Shown here piece by piece: positions 54,699-63,120 of a stretch of DNA of 64,000 nucleotides (the first letter of the stretch is position 1; each line of letters starts with the position of its first letter). Location: contig CANRMI010000001.1 of the NCBI GenBank assembly GCA_947631685.1, forward strand, positions 333,204-397,203, read 5' to 3'. The notes beneath the pieces are model-generated. The model saw only the letters and a list, made by a program, of their open reading frames with translations, had not been told where the DNA came from and ran no database searches. This DNA is from an uncultured Lachnospiraceae bacterium (GTDB taxonomy: Bacteria; Bacillota; Clostridia; Lachnospirales; Lachnospiraceae). The translations under genes were made by a program, and so were the position numbers.

Positions 54699-55457
54699 AT
54701 GGCATTACTGGAGGTACAAAATTTAGGGATTTCCTTTGGCGGACTTCGGGCGGTGGATGATTTTCACCTGCAGGTGGAGAAAGGGCAGCTCTATGGATTG
54801 ATCGGGCCTAACGGCGCGGGGAAAACCACGGTCTTTAACCTGCTCACCGGCGTATATAAGCCCGGAGAGGGGATTATCAAGCTGGACGGAGAGGACATTA
54901 CCGGCCGCAGCAATATCGAGATCAACAGGGCGGGTATAGCCCGGACCTTTCAGAATATCCGGCTGTTCAAGGATCAGAGCGTGTTGGACAACGTAAAGAT
55001 TGGTTTGCACAATCGTTTTCATTACAGCACCTTTGAGGGGATTTTCAGACTGCCCCGTTACCGTAAGATTGAAAAGGAAATGGATGAAAGGGCCATGGAG
55101 CTGCTGGAGGTCTTTGAACTGGAAAAAGAAAAGGATTATCTTGCGTCCAACCTGCCTTACGGTAAACAGAGAAAATTAGAGATAGCCAGGGCTCTGGCTA
55201 CGGATCCCAAGCTGCTTTTACTGGATGAACCCGCCGCCGGCATGAACCCCAATGAGACACATGAGCTCATGGATACCATCCGGTTTATCCGGGAAAAATT
55301 CCATATGACGATACTCTTGATCGAGCATGATATGAAGCTTGTTTCCGGCATCTGCGAAGAACTGACGGTGCTCAATTTCGGCAGTATCCTCTGTGAGGGA
55401 GAAACCGATAAGGTGCTGCAGGATCCGGAAGTGATCAAGGCATATCTGGGCGAGTAG
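54699..55457 (+). CDS. livG: Branched-chain amino acid ABC transporter ATPase LivG
   Basis: The 252-residue ATPase has Walker A GPNGAGKTT (37-45), the Q-loop ARTFQNIRLF near 89 and Walker B LLLLDEPAAGMNP near 175-187. The signature is NLPYGKQRKLEIARAL, the LivG form of LSGGQ. It starts one base after the livM stop codon. Confidence 0.96.
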   Translation: MALLEVQNLGISFGGLRAVDDFHLQVEKGQLYGLIGPNGAGKTTVFNLLTGVYKPGEGIIKLDGEDITGRSNIEINRAGIARTFQNIRLFKDQSVLDNVKIGLHNRFHYSTFEGIFRLPRYRKIEKEMDERAMELLEVFELEKEKDYLASNLPYGKQRKLEIARALATDPKLLLLDEPAAGMNPNETHELMDTIRFIREKFHMTILLIEHDMKLVSGICEELTVLNFGSILCEGETDKVLQDPEVIKAYLGE

Positions 55458-55469
55458 GAGGGAAATACC

Positions 55470-56180
55470 ATGGCGATGTTGGAAGTAAAGGATTTACAGG
55501 TATATTACGGCGTGATCCAGGCCATAAAGGGCGTTTCCTTTGAGGTAAACCAGGGAGAAGTCATTGCGCTTATCGGCGCGAACGGTGCCGGAAAAACGAC
55601 CATTCTCCATACAGTGACAGGTCTGATAGCGCCTAAGAGCGGTACGGTCTTATTTGAGGGAAAGGACATTACCAGAACGCCGGGACACAAGATCGTTTCC
55701 ATGGGCATGGCCCATGTGCCGGAGGGCAGAAGGGTGTTTGCCAACCTGACGGTGCTGCAGAATCTCAAATTGGGTGCCTACACCCGAAAAGATAAGCAGG
55801 AAACGGAAGAAACCCTGCAGATGGTCTATGAACGGTTTCCCCGTCTGGAAGAAAGGAAGAACCAGATCGCGGGAACGCTGTCGGGGGGAGAGCAGCAGAT
55901 GCTGGCTATGGGCCGGGCACTCATGTCCCATCCCAAGATCATTTTAATGGATGAGCCCTCCATGGGGTTGTCCCCCATATTTGTCAGTGAGATCTTTGAT
56001 ATTATCAAGGAAGTGCAAAAAAGCGGAACCACCGTACTTTTGGTAGAGCAGAACGCCAAGAAGGCACTGTCCATAGCGGATAGGGCGTATGTACTGGAAA
56101 CGGGGAATATTGTGCTGGAGGGAAAAGCTTCCGATCTGCTTCACAACGATTCCGTGAAAAAGGCATATCTGGGAGAATAG
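55470..56180 (+). CDS. livF: Branched-chain amino acid ABC transporter ATPase LivF
   Basis: The 236-residue partner of LivG has Walker A GANGAGKTT (37-45), signature LSGGEQQMLAMGRALM near residue 138 and Walker B ILMDEPSMGLSP near 159-170. MGMAHVPEGRRVFANLTVLQNL is the LivF hallmark. It ends the transporter operon; the next gene follows 16 bases later. Confidence 0.96.
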   Translation: MAMLEVKDLQVYYGVIQAIKGVSFEVNQGEVIALIGANGAGKTTILHTVTGLIAPKSGTVLFEGKDITRTPGHKIVSMGMAHVPEGRRVFANLTVLQNLKLGAYTRKDKQETEETLQMVYERFPRLEERKNQIAGTLSGGEQQMLAMGRALMSHPKIILMDEPSMGLSPIFVSEIFDIIKEVQKSGTTVLLVEQNAKKALSIADRAYVLETGNIVLEGKASDLLHNDSVKKAYLGE

Positions 56181-56196
56181 AAAAGGGGGACTTGGT

Positions 56197-56829
56197 ATGT
56201 GCGATAAGAAAAACATTGTGATCACCATTGCCAGGCAGTATGGAAGCGGCGGCAAGACCGTCGGGGAAATGCTGGCGAAAGAGCTGGGATACGCCTATTA
56301 CGATAAGGATTTGCTGAAGCTGGCCTCCGAAGAGAGCGGTATCAATGAAAGCCTGTTTGCGAAAGCGGATGAAAAAGTCAATTCCACCCTTTTTCGGATT
56401 ACCAGAAAAGTGTATCAGGGAGAACTGATACCGCCGGAAAGCGGGGATTTTACTTCTGAAGAGAATCTTTTTAATTATCAGGCCAAGATCATCAAAGAAC
56501 TGGCGGAAGAAGGCTCCTGTGTCATCATAGGGCGCTGCGCGGACTATATTTTAAAAGATTATGACAATGTGCTGAGCGTGTTTGTCCATGCGCCCGAGGA
56601 GTTCTGCATAGAGCAGGCTGCCAAAAAGCACAGTATGGATCTAAAAGATCTGGATAAGCTGATCGACAAAATCGACAGACAGCGGGCCGGGTATTATAAG
56701 TACCATACCGGCAGGGAGTGGACGGACGCCAGAAACTATGATCTGTGCTTGGACAGCTCCAAATTGGGCTTTGAGCGCTGTGTGGAGGAGATCAAAGCGT
56801 ATCTGAAGGTGCGTTTTGGGGAAATATAA
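56197..56829 (+). CDS. Cytidylate kinase-like family protein, copy 2
   Basis: This 210-residue protein is a paralogue of the one at 46005, with ITIARQYGSGGKTVGEMLAKEL (residues 10-31), VIIGRCADYILKDYDNV near 109 and NYDLCLDSSKLG at about 187. The two share the same layout but are clearly divergent. It is in the liv transcript, just after livF, with GGGGG upstream. The phosphate acceptor is unknown; no link to amino-acid uptake is known. Confidence 0.88.
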   Translation: MCDKKNIVITIARQYGSGGKTVGEMLAKELGYAYYDKDLLKLASEESGINESLFAKADEKVNSTLFRITRKVYQGELIPPESGDFTSEENLFNYQAKIIKELAEEGSCVIIGRCADYILKDYDNVLSVFVHAPEEFCIEQAAKKHSMDLKDLDKLIDKIDRQRAGYYKYHTGREWTDARNYDLCLDSSKLGFERCVEEIKAYLKVRFGEI

Positions 56830-56864
56830 AGAGAAAATATTGATAGAATCTGTATAACAAAATT

Positions 56865-56899
56865 AAGCCTGTCCGCAAAAACGGAACAGGCTTCATTTT
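56865..56899 (+). terminator. Terminator shared by the liv transcript and lexA
   Basis: AAGCCTGTCCG (56865-56875) pairs with CGGAACAGGCTT (56882-56893) with one bulge, followed by CATTTT. On the reverse strand the stem ends in AATTTTG, so it may also stop lexA transcripts. Confidence 0.85.
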
Positions 56900-56958
56900 C
56901 ATTCATCTTGTTCTTTTTCAAGTTCCTGCAAAGTTTCGTTCGAATTTAATGCAGCATA

Positions 56959-57576
56959 TCACCGAAACAAACGAAATACGCCGAACACCTTGCCCAGAAT
57001 ACGGCAGTCATCTACAATAATGGGATCCATGGTATCGTTTTCAGGCTGCAGGCGGATATGGCCGTTTTCCTTATAAAAAGTCTTGACAGTGGCGGAATCG
57101 TCCACAAGCGCTACCACGGTATCTCCGTTGTGGGCAGTATCGCATTTCTGCACAAAGATCTGATCCCCATGAAAGATACCGGCGTTGATCATGGAATCCC
57201 CCTTGACTTTTAAAATAAAGGATTCCCCCTGCGGAACAACTTCTGCGGGAACAGGAAAATAACTTTCGATATTTTCCTGCGCTAAAATAGGCTGGCCGGC
57301 GGCCACGGTACCGATAACAGGCAGGCTTACCATTTCCGTACGTACCATTTGAAAACTGTCATCGCAGATTTCAATGGCCCTTGGTTTGGTAGGATCCCTG
57401 CGAATATAGCCATTCTTTTCCAAGGTTTCCAAATGGGAATGAACGGAAGAGGTGGATTTGAGATGTACCGCTTCGCAGATTTCTCTGACGGCAGGGGGAT
57501 AACCCCTTTTTAAGATCTCTTCTTTAATATATTGCAGGATCTCTTCCTGTTTAGCGGTTATTTTTCCGTTGCTCAT
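56959..57576 (-). CDS. lexA: SOS repressor LexA
   Basis: LexA represses DNA-damage genes and cleaves itself when RecA filaments form. The 205-residue protein has an N-terminal winged helix-turn-helix (1-65, with [27 protein letters not shown]), the cleavage bond A93-G94 in GTVAAGQPI, and the serine-lysine dyad S128 (KGDSMINAG) and K165 (TVKTFYKE). The start is ATG 57576 behind GGAGGGATGG; upstream in-frame codons lie in the control region. It is divergent from the YneA-like gene, the usual Firmicute arrangement. Confidence 0.97.
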   Translation of the reverse strand: MSNGKITAKQEEILQYIKEEILKRGYPPAVREICEAVHLKSTSSVHSHLETLEKNGYIRRDPTKPRAIEICDDSFQMVRTEMVSLPVIGTVAAGQPILAQENIESYFPVPAEVVPQGESFILKVKGDSMINAGIFHGDQIFVQKCDTAHNGDTVVALVDDSATVKTFYKENGHIRLQPENDTMDPIIVDDCRILGKVFGVFRLFR

Positions 57577-57637
57577 TTTCCATCCCTCCGTAATTGACTG
57601 CGGCAAAATGCCTGAATCAAAGTCTTTTGATGTACCC

Positions 57638-57666
57638 ATTATAACATGGGAGGTTGTAAAAAGCAA
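57638..57666 (-). promoter_or_regulatory. lexA promoter (extended -10)
   Basis: On the reverse strand TTGCTT (57666-57661) and TATAAT (57643-57638) are 17 bases apart. The -10 is preceded by TGT, the extended form. The LexA-box-like site at 57677-57690 lies just upstream. Confidence 0.75.
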
Positions 57667-57676
57667 ACATATATTC

Positions 57677-57690
57677 AGAAAATATGTTCG
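57677..57690. promoter_or_regulatory. LexA box-like site A
   Basis: AGAAAATATGTTCG differs from the Firmicute consensus CGAACATATGTTCG at few positions. It lies 11 bases upstream of the lexA -35. Confidence 0.6.
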
Positions 57691-57709
57691 ATTTTTCTTC
57701 CGAAAAGTA

Positions 57710-57738
57710 TTGACAATCGAAAATATGTTCTATATAAT
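57710..57738 (+). promoter_or_regulatory. Consensus sigma-A promoter for the YneA-like gene
   Basis: TTGACA (57710-57715) and TATAAT (57733-57738) with 17 bases between them, a perfect match. Box B lies inside the spacer and box C just after the -10, so bound LexA would block polymerase. Confidence 0.88.
57718..57731. promoter_or_regulatory. LexA box-like site B
   Basis: CGAAAATATGTTCT is a near-consensus LexA box between -35 and -10 of the YneA-like gene's promoter. Confidence 0.7.
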
Positions 57739-57746
57739 CGAATATA

Positions 57747-57760
57747 AGAACAGACGTTCG
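57747..57760. promoter_or_regulatory. LexA box-like site C
   Basis: AGAACAGACGTTCG holds an exact GAAC-N4-GTTC core. It lies about nine bases after the -10 box, around the expected transcription start. Confidence 0.8.
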
Positions 57761-57773
57761 CAACATACGTTCG
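57760..57773. promoter_or_regulatory. LexA box-like site D
   Basis: GCAACATACGTTCG keeps the right half GTTCG but has C for G at the first core position. It shares one base with site C and ends at the ribosome binding site. Confidence 0.5.
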
Positions 57774-57784
57774 GAGGAATGACC

Positions 57785-58168
57785 ATGAGTGAGAGTATAT
57801 ACGAGGCGGTTTTAAAAAGTGAAGACAGGAGCAGAAGATATAAGGAGAGAAGAAAGAGGCAGCTGCGCAGGAGGTTCCTTATGGCAGTGGGCGCGGCATT
57901 TCTCACTGCGTTTCTGGCGCTTTCCTATCATGCCATTCTTTCTGAAGCCAAAGAGAAAGCAGAAGCTTCTTATAAATATTACACCAGCATAGAGATCCCT
58001 TACGGCGCTACCTTATGGGAGATTGCGCAGACTTATCGTACAGAGGAATACGAGTCAGCGGAAGATTATATCCATGAAGTTATGGAAATCAATCATCTGC
58101 AGGATGAGAGCGTACTGAAAGCCGGGAATTACTTGATCGTTCCCTATTATTCTTCTGAACTGAAGTAG
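57785..58168 (+). CDS. YneA-like LysM cell-division inhibitor
   Basis: YneA-type proteins are SOS-induced inhibitors that delay septation after DNA damage; they have a membrane helix and a LysM peptidoglycan-binding domain. The 127-residue protein has a basic N-terminus, a membrane segment (31-50) and a LysM domain (about 66-121: IPYGATLWEIAQTY to LKAGNYLIVPYY). It is divergent from lexA and has LexA sites at its promoter, which strongly supports the role. The start at 57785 has CGGAGGA six bases upstream; ATG 57779 is also in frame. Confidence 0.85.
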   Translation: MSESIYEAVLKSEDRSRRYKERRKRQLRRRFLMAVGAAFLTAFLALSYHAILSEAKEKAEASYKYYTSIEIPYGATLWEIAQTYRTEEYESAEDYIHEVMEINHLQDESVLKAGNYLIVPYYSSELK

Positions 58169-58205
58169 AAGAGAAGCGGTTACGCGTTACACATACCGGG
58201 CCAGC

Positions 58206-59273
58206 TCATGATTCATGAGGCTTGTCTTCCCTGAGCTTTACGATATTGGCTGCCTGGCGGCGGCGTTCTTCCTCCATGGAAGCATAGTGCTTTCGGGTAG
58301 TATTGACATCCTTGTGTCCCAGTACGTCCGCTACCAGATAAATATCCCCGGTTTCCCGATATAAGCTGGTACCGTAGGTACTCCGCAGCTTATGCGGTGT
58401 GATCTTCTTTAAGGTGGTGACTCTGGAAGCATACTTTTTCACCAGGTTTTCTACGGAGCGGACAGCTATTCTACGGTTCTGCATGGAAAGGAAGAGTGCG
58501 TTTTCATGTCCGGTTTCAGGGATAATATGTTCCCGCTGCTTTAAATATTCCCGTAGAGCCTGTTCCACTTCTTCACCGAAATATACGATGGCTTCATAAC
58601 CGCCCTTTCTGCGTACTTTGATTCCATTATTTTCAAAATCCACATCATGCAGATCCAGGCCCACACATTCCGATACACGGATCCCGGTGCCCAGCAGCAG
58701 TGTCAGGAGCGCCACATCCCGCACCTTGGTCTTTTCATGGTATGCCATTTCTTTTTTGGTCAGCTTGGTTCCGCTTTCTACCTGATCCAAAAGGGTAGCG
58801 ACTTCATTGGGTTCCAGCCGGATAATGGCCTTTTCGTGAAGCTTGGGTGCCGGTACCAGCTCCGCCGTATTTCTTTCGATTTTTTCGTTCTGGAAGTAGT
58901 AGTTGTAAAAGCTCCGCAGACTGGAAAGCTTACGGGCCTTTCCCCGTTCCGTATTGGTGATTTCCCGGCCTTCCTTTTCATAGTAGCTGACATAGGAAAG
59001 ATATTCCTCAATATCCTGACGGGTGACCTGATTTAAGATCGTAATAGGAAAGTCGCGGATGTCCATTTTACGGCAGACAGAGTTGGTCTCATGTAAAAAT
59101 TCAAAAAAGACACGGATGTCATATGCATAAGCCAGCCTGGTTCTGGCGGAGGCCGTGTCCGCAATACCTAAGAAGAACTCCTGGCAAAAGGGCGGAAGCG
59201 TATCCAGTACAGCCCTTAACTTTAAGATGTTCTGTTTGTTCTGTATATCATGGTAATTGTCAGTTCCTGCCAT
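58206..59273 (-). CDS. Tyrosine recombinase, XerC/XerD type
   Basis: The 355-residue protein is a tyrosine recombinase with a SAM-like N-terminal domain (about 25-135) and a catalytic domain with R199, K223, H294-x-x-R297, H320 and Y330, so all active residues are present (GTGIRVSE, ITPHKLRSTYGT, VLGHKDVNTTRKHY). Xer proteins resolve chromosome dimers at dif; mobile-element integrases look alike. No attachment site or phage genes are near, and the gene overlaps the TtcA-like gene by 14 bases, which suggests a resident gene. A housekeeping Xer role is likely but not proven. It is convergent with the YneA-like gene. Confidence 0.9.
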   Translation of the reverse strand: MAGTDNYHDIQNKQNILKLRAVLDTLPPFCQEFFLGIADTASARTRLAYAYDIRVFFEFLHETNSVCRKMDIRDFPITILNQVTRQDIEEYLSYVSYYEKEGREITNTERGKARKLSSLRSFYNYYFQNEKIERNTAELVPAPKLHEKAIIRLEPNEVATLLDQVESGTKLTKKEMAYHEKTKVRDVALLTLLLGTGIRVSECVGLDLHDVDFENNGIKVRRKGGYEAIVYFGEEVEQALREYLKQREHIIPETGHENALFLSMQNRRIAVRSVENLVKKYASRVTTLKKITPHKLRSTYGTSLYRETGDIYLVADVLGHKDVNTTRKHYASMEEERRRQAANIVKLREDKPHES

Positions 59274-59988
59274 TTTTATCCCATCCTTTTATACTGCTTT
59301 CCTGGATCGCGGTAAACATTCTTTCCTTAACTCCGGGCGTTTCTGAGTTGATTTTTCTTAACAGCTCTTTTACATATTCCCGTTTGGTGTGCCCGTCCGC
59401 GGGACAGGGGCTTTTTACAACGGGAACCTGATATTTATTCACAAATCCGATAACGTCAGCCTCTTTCATGTACATGAGGGGCCTGATTACGGTAAGCTCT
59501 GTGCGGTCCAGATAGGTGACGGGAGAGAAGGTGTGGATCCGTCCCTCATAGATCAGGGACATCATCATGGTTTCCACCACGTCGTCCTTATGATGCGCAT
59601 ATGCCACTTTATTGCAGCCGGCGGATTTCACGGCCATATTCAGAGCGCCTTTCCGCATTTTGGCACAGAGGGAACAGGGATTGGTCTCCTGCCTGTCCTT
59701 GAAGACGATCTGCGCAATATCCGTATGGATGATCTGATATTCTGTCTGAAGTTCCTTACAAAGAGCCTGAATCTGCTCCAGATTCAGATTGTCAAATCCC
59801 AGATCCACGGTTACAGCCAAAATGTCAAAGGAAAGAGGGTAAAACCGCCGCAGCTCTGCCAGCGCATAAAGGAGCGTAAGGCTGTCCTTGCCGCCGGAAA
59901 TGCCCACGGCTATTTTGTCTCCGGCTTCGATCATATGATAGTCATCTATGGCCTTTCGCACAAGGCTGAGAACCCGCTGTAATTTCAT
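59260..59988 (-). CDS. TtcA-like tRNA thiolation protein (PP-loop ATPase)
   Basis: This 242-residue protein is a PP-loop tRNA modification enzyme: S31-GGKDS36 binds ATP, and C105-x-x-C108 plus C195 may hold an Fe-S cluster as in TtcA, which makes 2-thiocytidine at tRNA position 32. TtcA is usually ~310 aa in Proteobacteria; shorter Firmicute forms are common and their tRNA target is not settled. TtuA/NcsA-like proteins are alternatives. AAGGCGG lies before the ATG at 59988. It is the first gene of a short reverse operon with the recombinase. Confidence 0.82.
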   Translation of the reverse strand: MKLQRVLSLVRKAIDDYHMIEAGDKIAVGISGGKDSLTLLYALAELRRFYPLSFDILAVTVDLGFDNLNLEQIQALCKELQTEYQIIHTDIAQIVFKDRQETNPCSLCAKMRKGALNMAVKSAGCNKVAYAHHKDDVVETMMMSLIYEGRIHTFSPVTYLDRTELTVIRPLMYMKEADVIGFVNKYQVPVVKSPCPADGHTKREYVKELLRKINSETPGVKERMFTAIQESSIKGWDKNGRN

Positions 59989-60019
59989 AATATCTGTCCG
60001 CCTTTATCATTCTTTTTCT

Positions 60020-60048
60020 ATTATACTTTTTTTGAAGTTAAATTTCAT
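60020..60048 (-). promoter_or_regulatory. Possible promoter for the TtcA-like gene and recombinase
   Basis: On the reverse strand TATAAT (60025-60020) has ATGAAA (60048-60043) as -35 at 17 bases. The -35 matches TTGACA at four positions. Confidence 0.5.
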
Positions 60049-60088
60049 CTGTTTTCATAAATTTTATCTGTTTTTCTTTTTTCAATCG

Positions 60089-60097
60089 TGTTATACT
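60089..60097 (+). promoter_or_regulatory. Possible extended -10 promoter for the AI-2E family gene
   Basis: TGTTATACT holds an extended -10 (TGn then TATACT). No good -35 was seen. The gene starts 59 bases downstream. Confidence 0.4.
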
Positions 60098-60155
60098 GTA
60101 TACAAATGTATTACCTGATGAGGGGTGCCGCATCTGCGGCAGAATGGGAGATAAG

Positions 60156-61511
60156 ATGAAAATTAATCTGCACAGTAAGTACATCAAATGGGGACTGACG
60201 GCTTTTTCCGTAGTGGCTGCCAGCATCTGCTTTTATTATCTGGTTTTTCATTCGTCCAATATTTTGACGAACCTCAATAAGATCGCGAATATTGTCATGC
60301 CGGTGCTGATCGGCTTGATCATCGCTTATTTACTTACCCCTATACTCAATACTCTGGAGAAAAATATCCTGAATCCGCTTTTTGATCTGATGAAAGTGAA
60401 GAAGACGGATAAAAGAAAGCGGATCGTGCGGGGGATCGGCGTGGTTTTAACCTCTGTACTGCTGATATTGCTGATTTATTTGCTGATCAGTATGCTGGCA
60501 TCCCAGATCGTGCCCAGTATCCAGAACATAGTGAAGAATTTTGATACTTACGCAAAGGATCTGACCTCCTGGTTAAACAAACTCTTAGAGGACAATGCTG
60601 ATCTGCGCAGCTATCTGCTGCCACAGGTGAACAACCTTTCCAAAGAACTGGAAGGCTGGTTGAGAGATACCGAGACTCTTTTGAGCAAATCCGGCGAGGT
60701 ATTAAAAACCGTTTCCATGAGTATCCTGAGCATCTTGAAATTTTTATGGAACTTTGTGATTGGTTTTATCATCTCGATCTATGTGCTCTGCAGCAAAGAA
60801 ACCTTTGCGTCCCAGAGTAAGAAGCTCATATATGCCGCCTTTGAAAAGGACACTGCCAATACCGTGTTAAAGGGCATCCGCTTTGTACATCACACCTTTA
60901 TCGGATTTATCAGCGGCAAGGTGCTGGATTCTGTCATCATCGGCCTTTTGTGCTTCATTGGTACCACATTGATGAATACGCCCTATGCCATGCTGGTCAG
61001 CGTCATAGTGGGCGTGACCAATATCATTCCCTTTTTCGGGCCGTATCTGGGTGCTATCCCCAGCGCCTTTTTGATCCTGCTGGTAGATCTGTCCCATCCG
61101 CAGCAGTGCCTGTACTTTGTGATCTTTATTCTGCTATTACAGCAGTTTGACGGAAATGTATTAGGGCCTAAAATTTTAGGCGACTCCACCGGATTGTCCG
61201 GATTTTGGGTTATTTTCGCCATTACCGTATTCGGTGGAATGTTCGGTATTCCCGGAATGATCATCGGTGTGCCTATTTTTGCGGTGCTTTTTGCTTTGGT
61301 AAAGCATCTGGTGAACCGTTCTTTAAATAAAAAAGAACTGCCCATTAACTCGGAGATGTATCTGGAAATGACCTCTGTGGACGAGAACAACGATTTATGC
61401 AGAGAGGAATATGTCCCCCTGTCCCATGGAAAGAAAATATCAGGCGAATCCACGGTACTGCGTCTTGTCAAAAAACTGAAAGAGAAGAAGAACACAAAAG
61501 GCGGAGAGTAG
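60156..61511 (+). CDS. AI-2E family transporter (PerM-like)
   Basis: This ~451-residue membrane protein belongs to the AI-2E transporter family (PF01594 type). It has about eight hydrophobic segments, an inner helical stretch (about 110-190), and the family region PFFGPYLGAIPSAFLILLVD near residue 292, with ILLLQQFDGNVLGPKILGDSTGLSGFWVI near 326-354. Named members export autoinducer-2 or act as Na+/H+ antiporters; the substrate here is unknown. ATG 60156 has GGGAG six bases before it; ATG 60144 is in frame but lacks a good site. Confidence 0.87.
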   Translation: MKINLHSKYIKWGLTAFSVVAASICFYYLVFHSSNILTNLNKIANIVMPVLIGLIIAYLLTPILNTLEKNILNPLFDLMKVKKTDKRKRIVRGIGVVLTSVLLILLIYLLISMLASQIVPSIQNIVKNFDTYAKDLTSWLNKLLEDNADLRSYLLPQVNNLSKELEGWLRDTETLLSKSGEVLKTVSMSILSILKFLWNFVIGFIISIYVLCSKETFASQSKKLIYAAFEKDTANTVLKGIRFVHHTFIGFISGKVLDSVIIGLLCFIGTTLMNTPYAMLVSVIVGVTNIIPFFGPYLGAIPSAFLILLVDLSHPQQCLYFVIFILLLQQFDGNVLGPKILGDSTGLSGFWVIFAITVFGGMFGIPGMIIGVPIFAVLFALVKHLVNRSLNKKELPINSEMYLEMTSVDENNDLCREEYVPLSHGKKISGESTVLRLVKKLKEKKNTKGGE

Positions 61512-61551
61512 TGGTAAAGAGAGCGGATAGTAAGGAGAGCGGGAAAGCAGC

Positions 61552-62004
61552 ATGAGATTTGTCGTACAGAGAGCAGCTTCTGCTCAGGTCAGCGTGGACA
61601 ACACCGTTGTGGGCAGAATAGAAAAAGGATATTTGGTCCTGATCGGTATTTCCGCCACGGATACGGTTCAGATTGCGGATAAAATGGTAAGAAAATTAAT
61701 TGATCTGCGGATTTTTGAGGATTCGGAGGGTAAAACCAATCTGAATCTGCAGACGGTATCCGGCAGCCTGCTTTTGATCTCCCAATTTACTTTGTACGCG
61801 GACTGTAAAAAGGGAAACCGGCCTTCCTTTGTCCGGGCAGGCGCTCCCGACATGGCAGAGGCGCTGTATGAATATATCATTGCCGCCTGCAAAAGGGAAG
61901 TGCCTGTGGTGGAACAGGGTATTTTTGGCGCGGATATGCAGGTGCAGCTTGTAAACGACGGCCCCTTTACCGTGATTCTGGATTCGGAAGAAATCTGCAG
62001 ATGA
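61552..62004 (+). CDS. dtd: D-aminoacyl-tRNA deacylase
   Basis: Dtd removes D-amino acids wrongly charged on tRNA. The 150-residue protein has the catalytic SQFTLYADCKKGNRPSF (77-93), whose threonine acts in catalysis, and the cis-proline gatekeeper NDGPFT near residue 137. Length fits the family exactly. It stands in an otherwise poorly known neighbourhood. In other Firmicutes dtd follows relA; that gene is not here. Confidence 0.96.
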   Translation: MRFVVQRAASAQVSVDNTVVGRIEKGYLVLIGISATDTVQIADKMVRKLIDLRIFEDSEGKTNLNLQTVSGSLLLISQFTLYADCKKGNRPSFVRAGAPDMAEALYEYIIAACKREVPVVEQGIFGADMQVQLVNDGPFTVILDSEEICR

Positions 62005-62031
62005 TTAGATTGTGATGATAAGGAAAGCTTC

Positions 62032-62772
62032 ATGGATATTCAACTTTTCCATCAATGGAACGCCAAACGGGACCAACTGGATTTTCTCATTCAGAGTACG
62101 GAATTACAGCTTGTTAATGTCAATAAACGCTTAAAAAGGTTGTGGTGCGATCTGGCTTATGACATTGGCATGATTGTACTTCCCGTACTTTTTTTGTGGC
62201 TGTGGCCCCAATCCAAAGGTGTGGGCGTAATCAGCAGCATAGCGACAAATGTACTCCGCACGCTGGTTGTTTACGCATGTGTCTTTTTGTGGCCGTTTGT
62301 TATTTATTCCATGATCAAAACTTCCGTATTCCTGTATCGCAACAGGGAAAATACCCAGATATGTGAACCGACCGTAAAAGGCGGAAAATCCCGGGTCAAC
62401 GAAGCCGGTCTGCCTGTCCGTACCTATAGGCATGACTACCAAAAGACAGAAACCACTTACCGCACAGAGCAAAAAAAGCTGCTTTATATGCTGAACCGAT
62501 ATTACTGGTATAAAACAGAGCTGGAAGAACTGGGCAGAAAACTGACAGACGAGGATTTGCCGTCCATAACGCCGGAGGAATTCCGAACGCGAATGGAAAA
62601 ACTGGTATTTTATGAGGAGGTCAAACCGGCTGTTCTTAGTACACTGTGGAACCGAAAATACGCCGCTGCAGCCATTGTCATAACCCTGATCATATATGTT
62701 TTGGTTGGGCTGAGGCTGCTGATTGATATGGGTTCTATGACCGGCCTGGGTACTTATTATATATATTCTTAA
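62032..62772 (+). CDS. Hypothetical three-helix membrane protein
   Basis: I do not recognise this 246-residue protein. It has two membrane segments near residues 43-60 and 75-100, a middle soluble helical stretch (about 105-205) with many charged residues, and a third segment near 210-232. No catalytic motif stands out. It follows dtd by 27 bases and may share its transcript. It may belong to a lineage-restricted family. Confidence 0.7.
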   Translation: MDIQLFHQWNAKRDQLDFLIQSTELQLVNVNKRLKRLWCDLAYDIGMIVLPVLFLWLWPQSKGVGVISSIATNVLRTLVVYACVFLWPFVIYSMIKTSVFLYRNRENTQICEPTVKGGKSRVNEAGLPVRTYRHDYQKTETTYRTEQKKLLYMLNRYYWYKTELEELGRKLTDEDLPSITPEEFRTRMEKLVFYEEVKPAVLSTLWNRKYAAAAIVITLIIYVLVGLRLLIDMGSMTGLGTYYIYS

Positions 62773-62811
62773 AACCCACTTATATAATATATAAGAAGAA
62801 AGGAAGATTAT

Positions 62812-63045
62812 ATGGAAACCATATTAGAATTAACTTTTGCAGGAATCATCTTTAAAATAATTGTTGGGATTATATGCATTGTCCTCCTGTGGCTTTTTAT
62901 AAAATCAGCAGTAAAGGCAGGAGTCAAGCAGGCCATACAGGAAACCATTCTGTACGGGCAGCCGCAACAGGGCGGCGCTATGCGATACCAGACACCGGAA
63001 GAATTACAGGAAGAAATACGAAAAGAACAAGAAGGCTGGAAATAA
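62812..63045 (+). CDS. Hypothetical small single-pass membrane protein
   Basis: This 77-residue protein has one membrane helix (about 12-32, FKIIVGIICIVLLWLFI) followed by a short charged tail with YGQPQQGGAMRYQTPEEL. GAAAGGAAG lies before the ATG. No family is recognised. It may be expressed with the preceding gene, 39 bases upstream. Confidence 0.65.
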   Translation: METILELTFAGIIFKIIVGIICIVLLWLFIKSAVKAGVKQAIQETILYGQPQQGGAMRYQTPEELQEEIRKEQEGWK

Positions 63046-63120
63046 GATAGGCATAAATTGTACAATCGCTTGTTGATATGGAAAAATAATAGACACATGA
63101 GTTAGGTATGGAGGCAAATA

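Noticed and set aside
57569..57784. Open frame extending the YneA-like gene back over the lexA control region
   Set aside because: It would cover two promoters and the LexA sites; the LysM protein starts naturally at 57785 behind CGGAGGA.
58206..59273. Recombinase as marker of a prophage or integrative element
   Set aside because: No phage, relaxase, excisionase or attachment repeats nearby; neighbours are resident genes.
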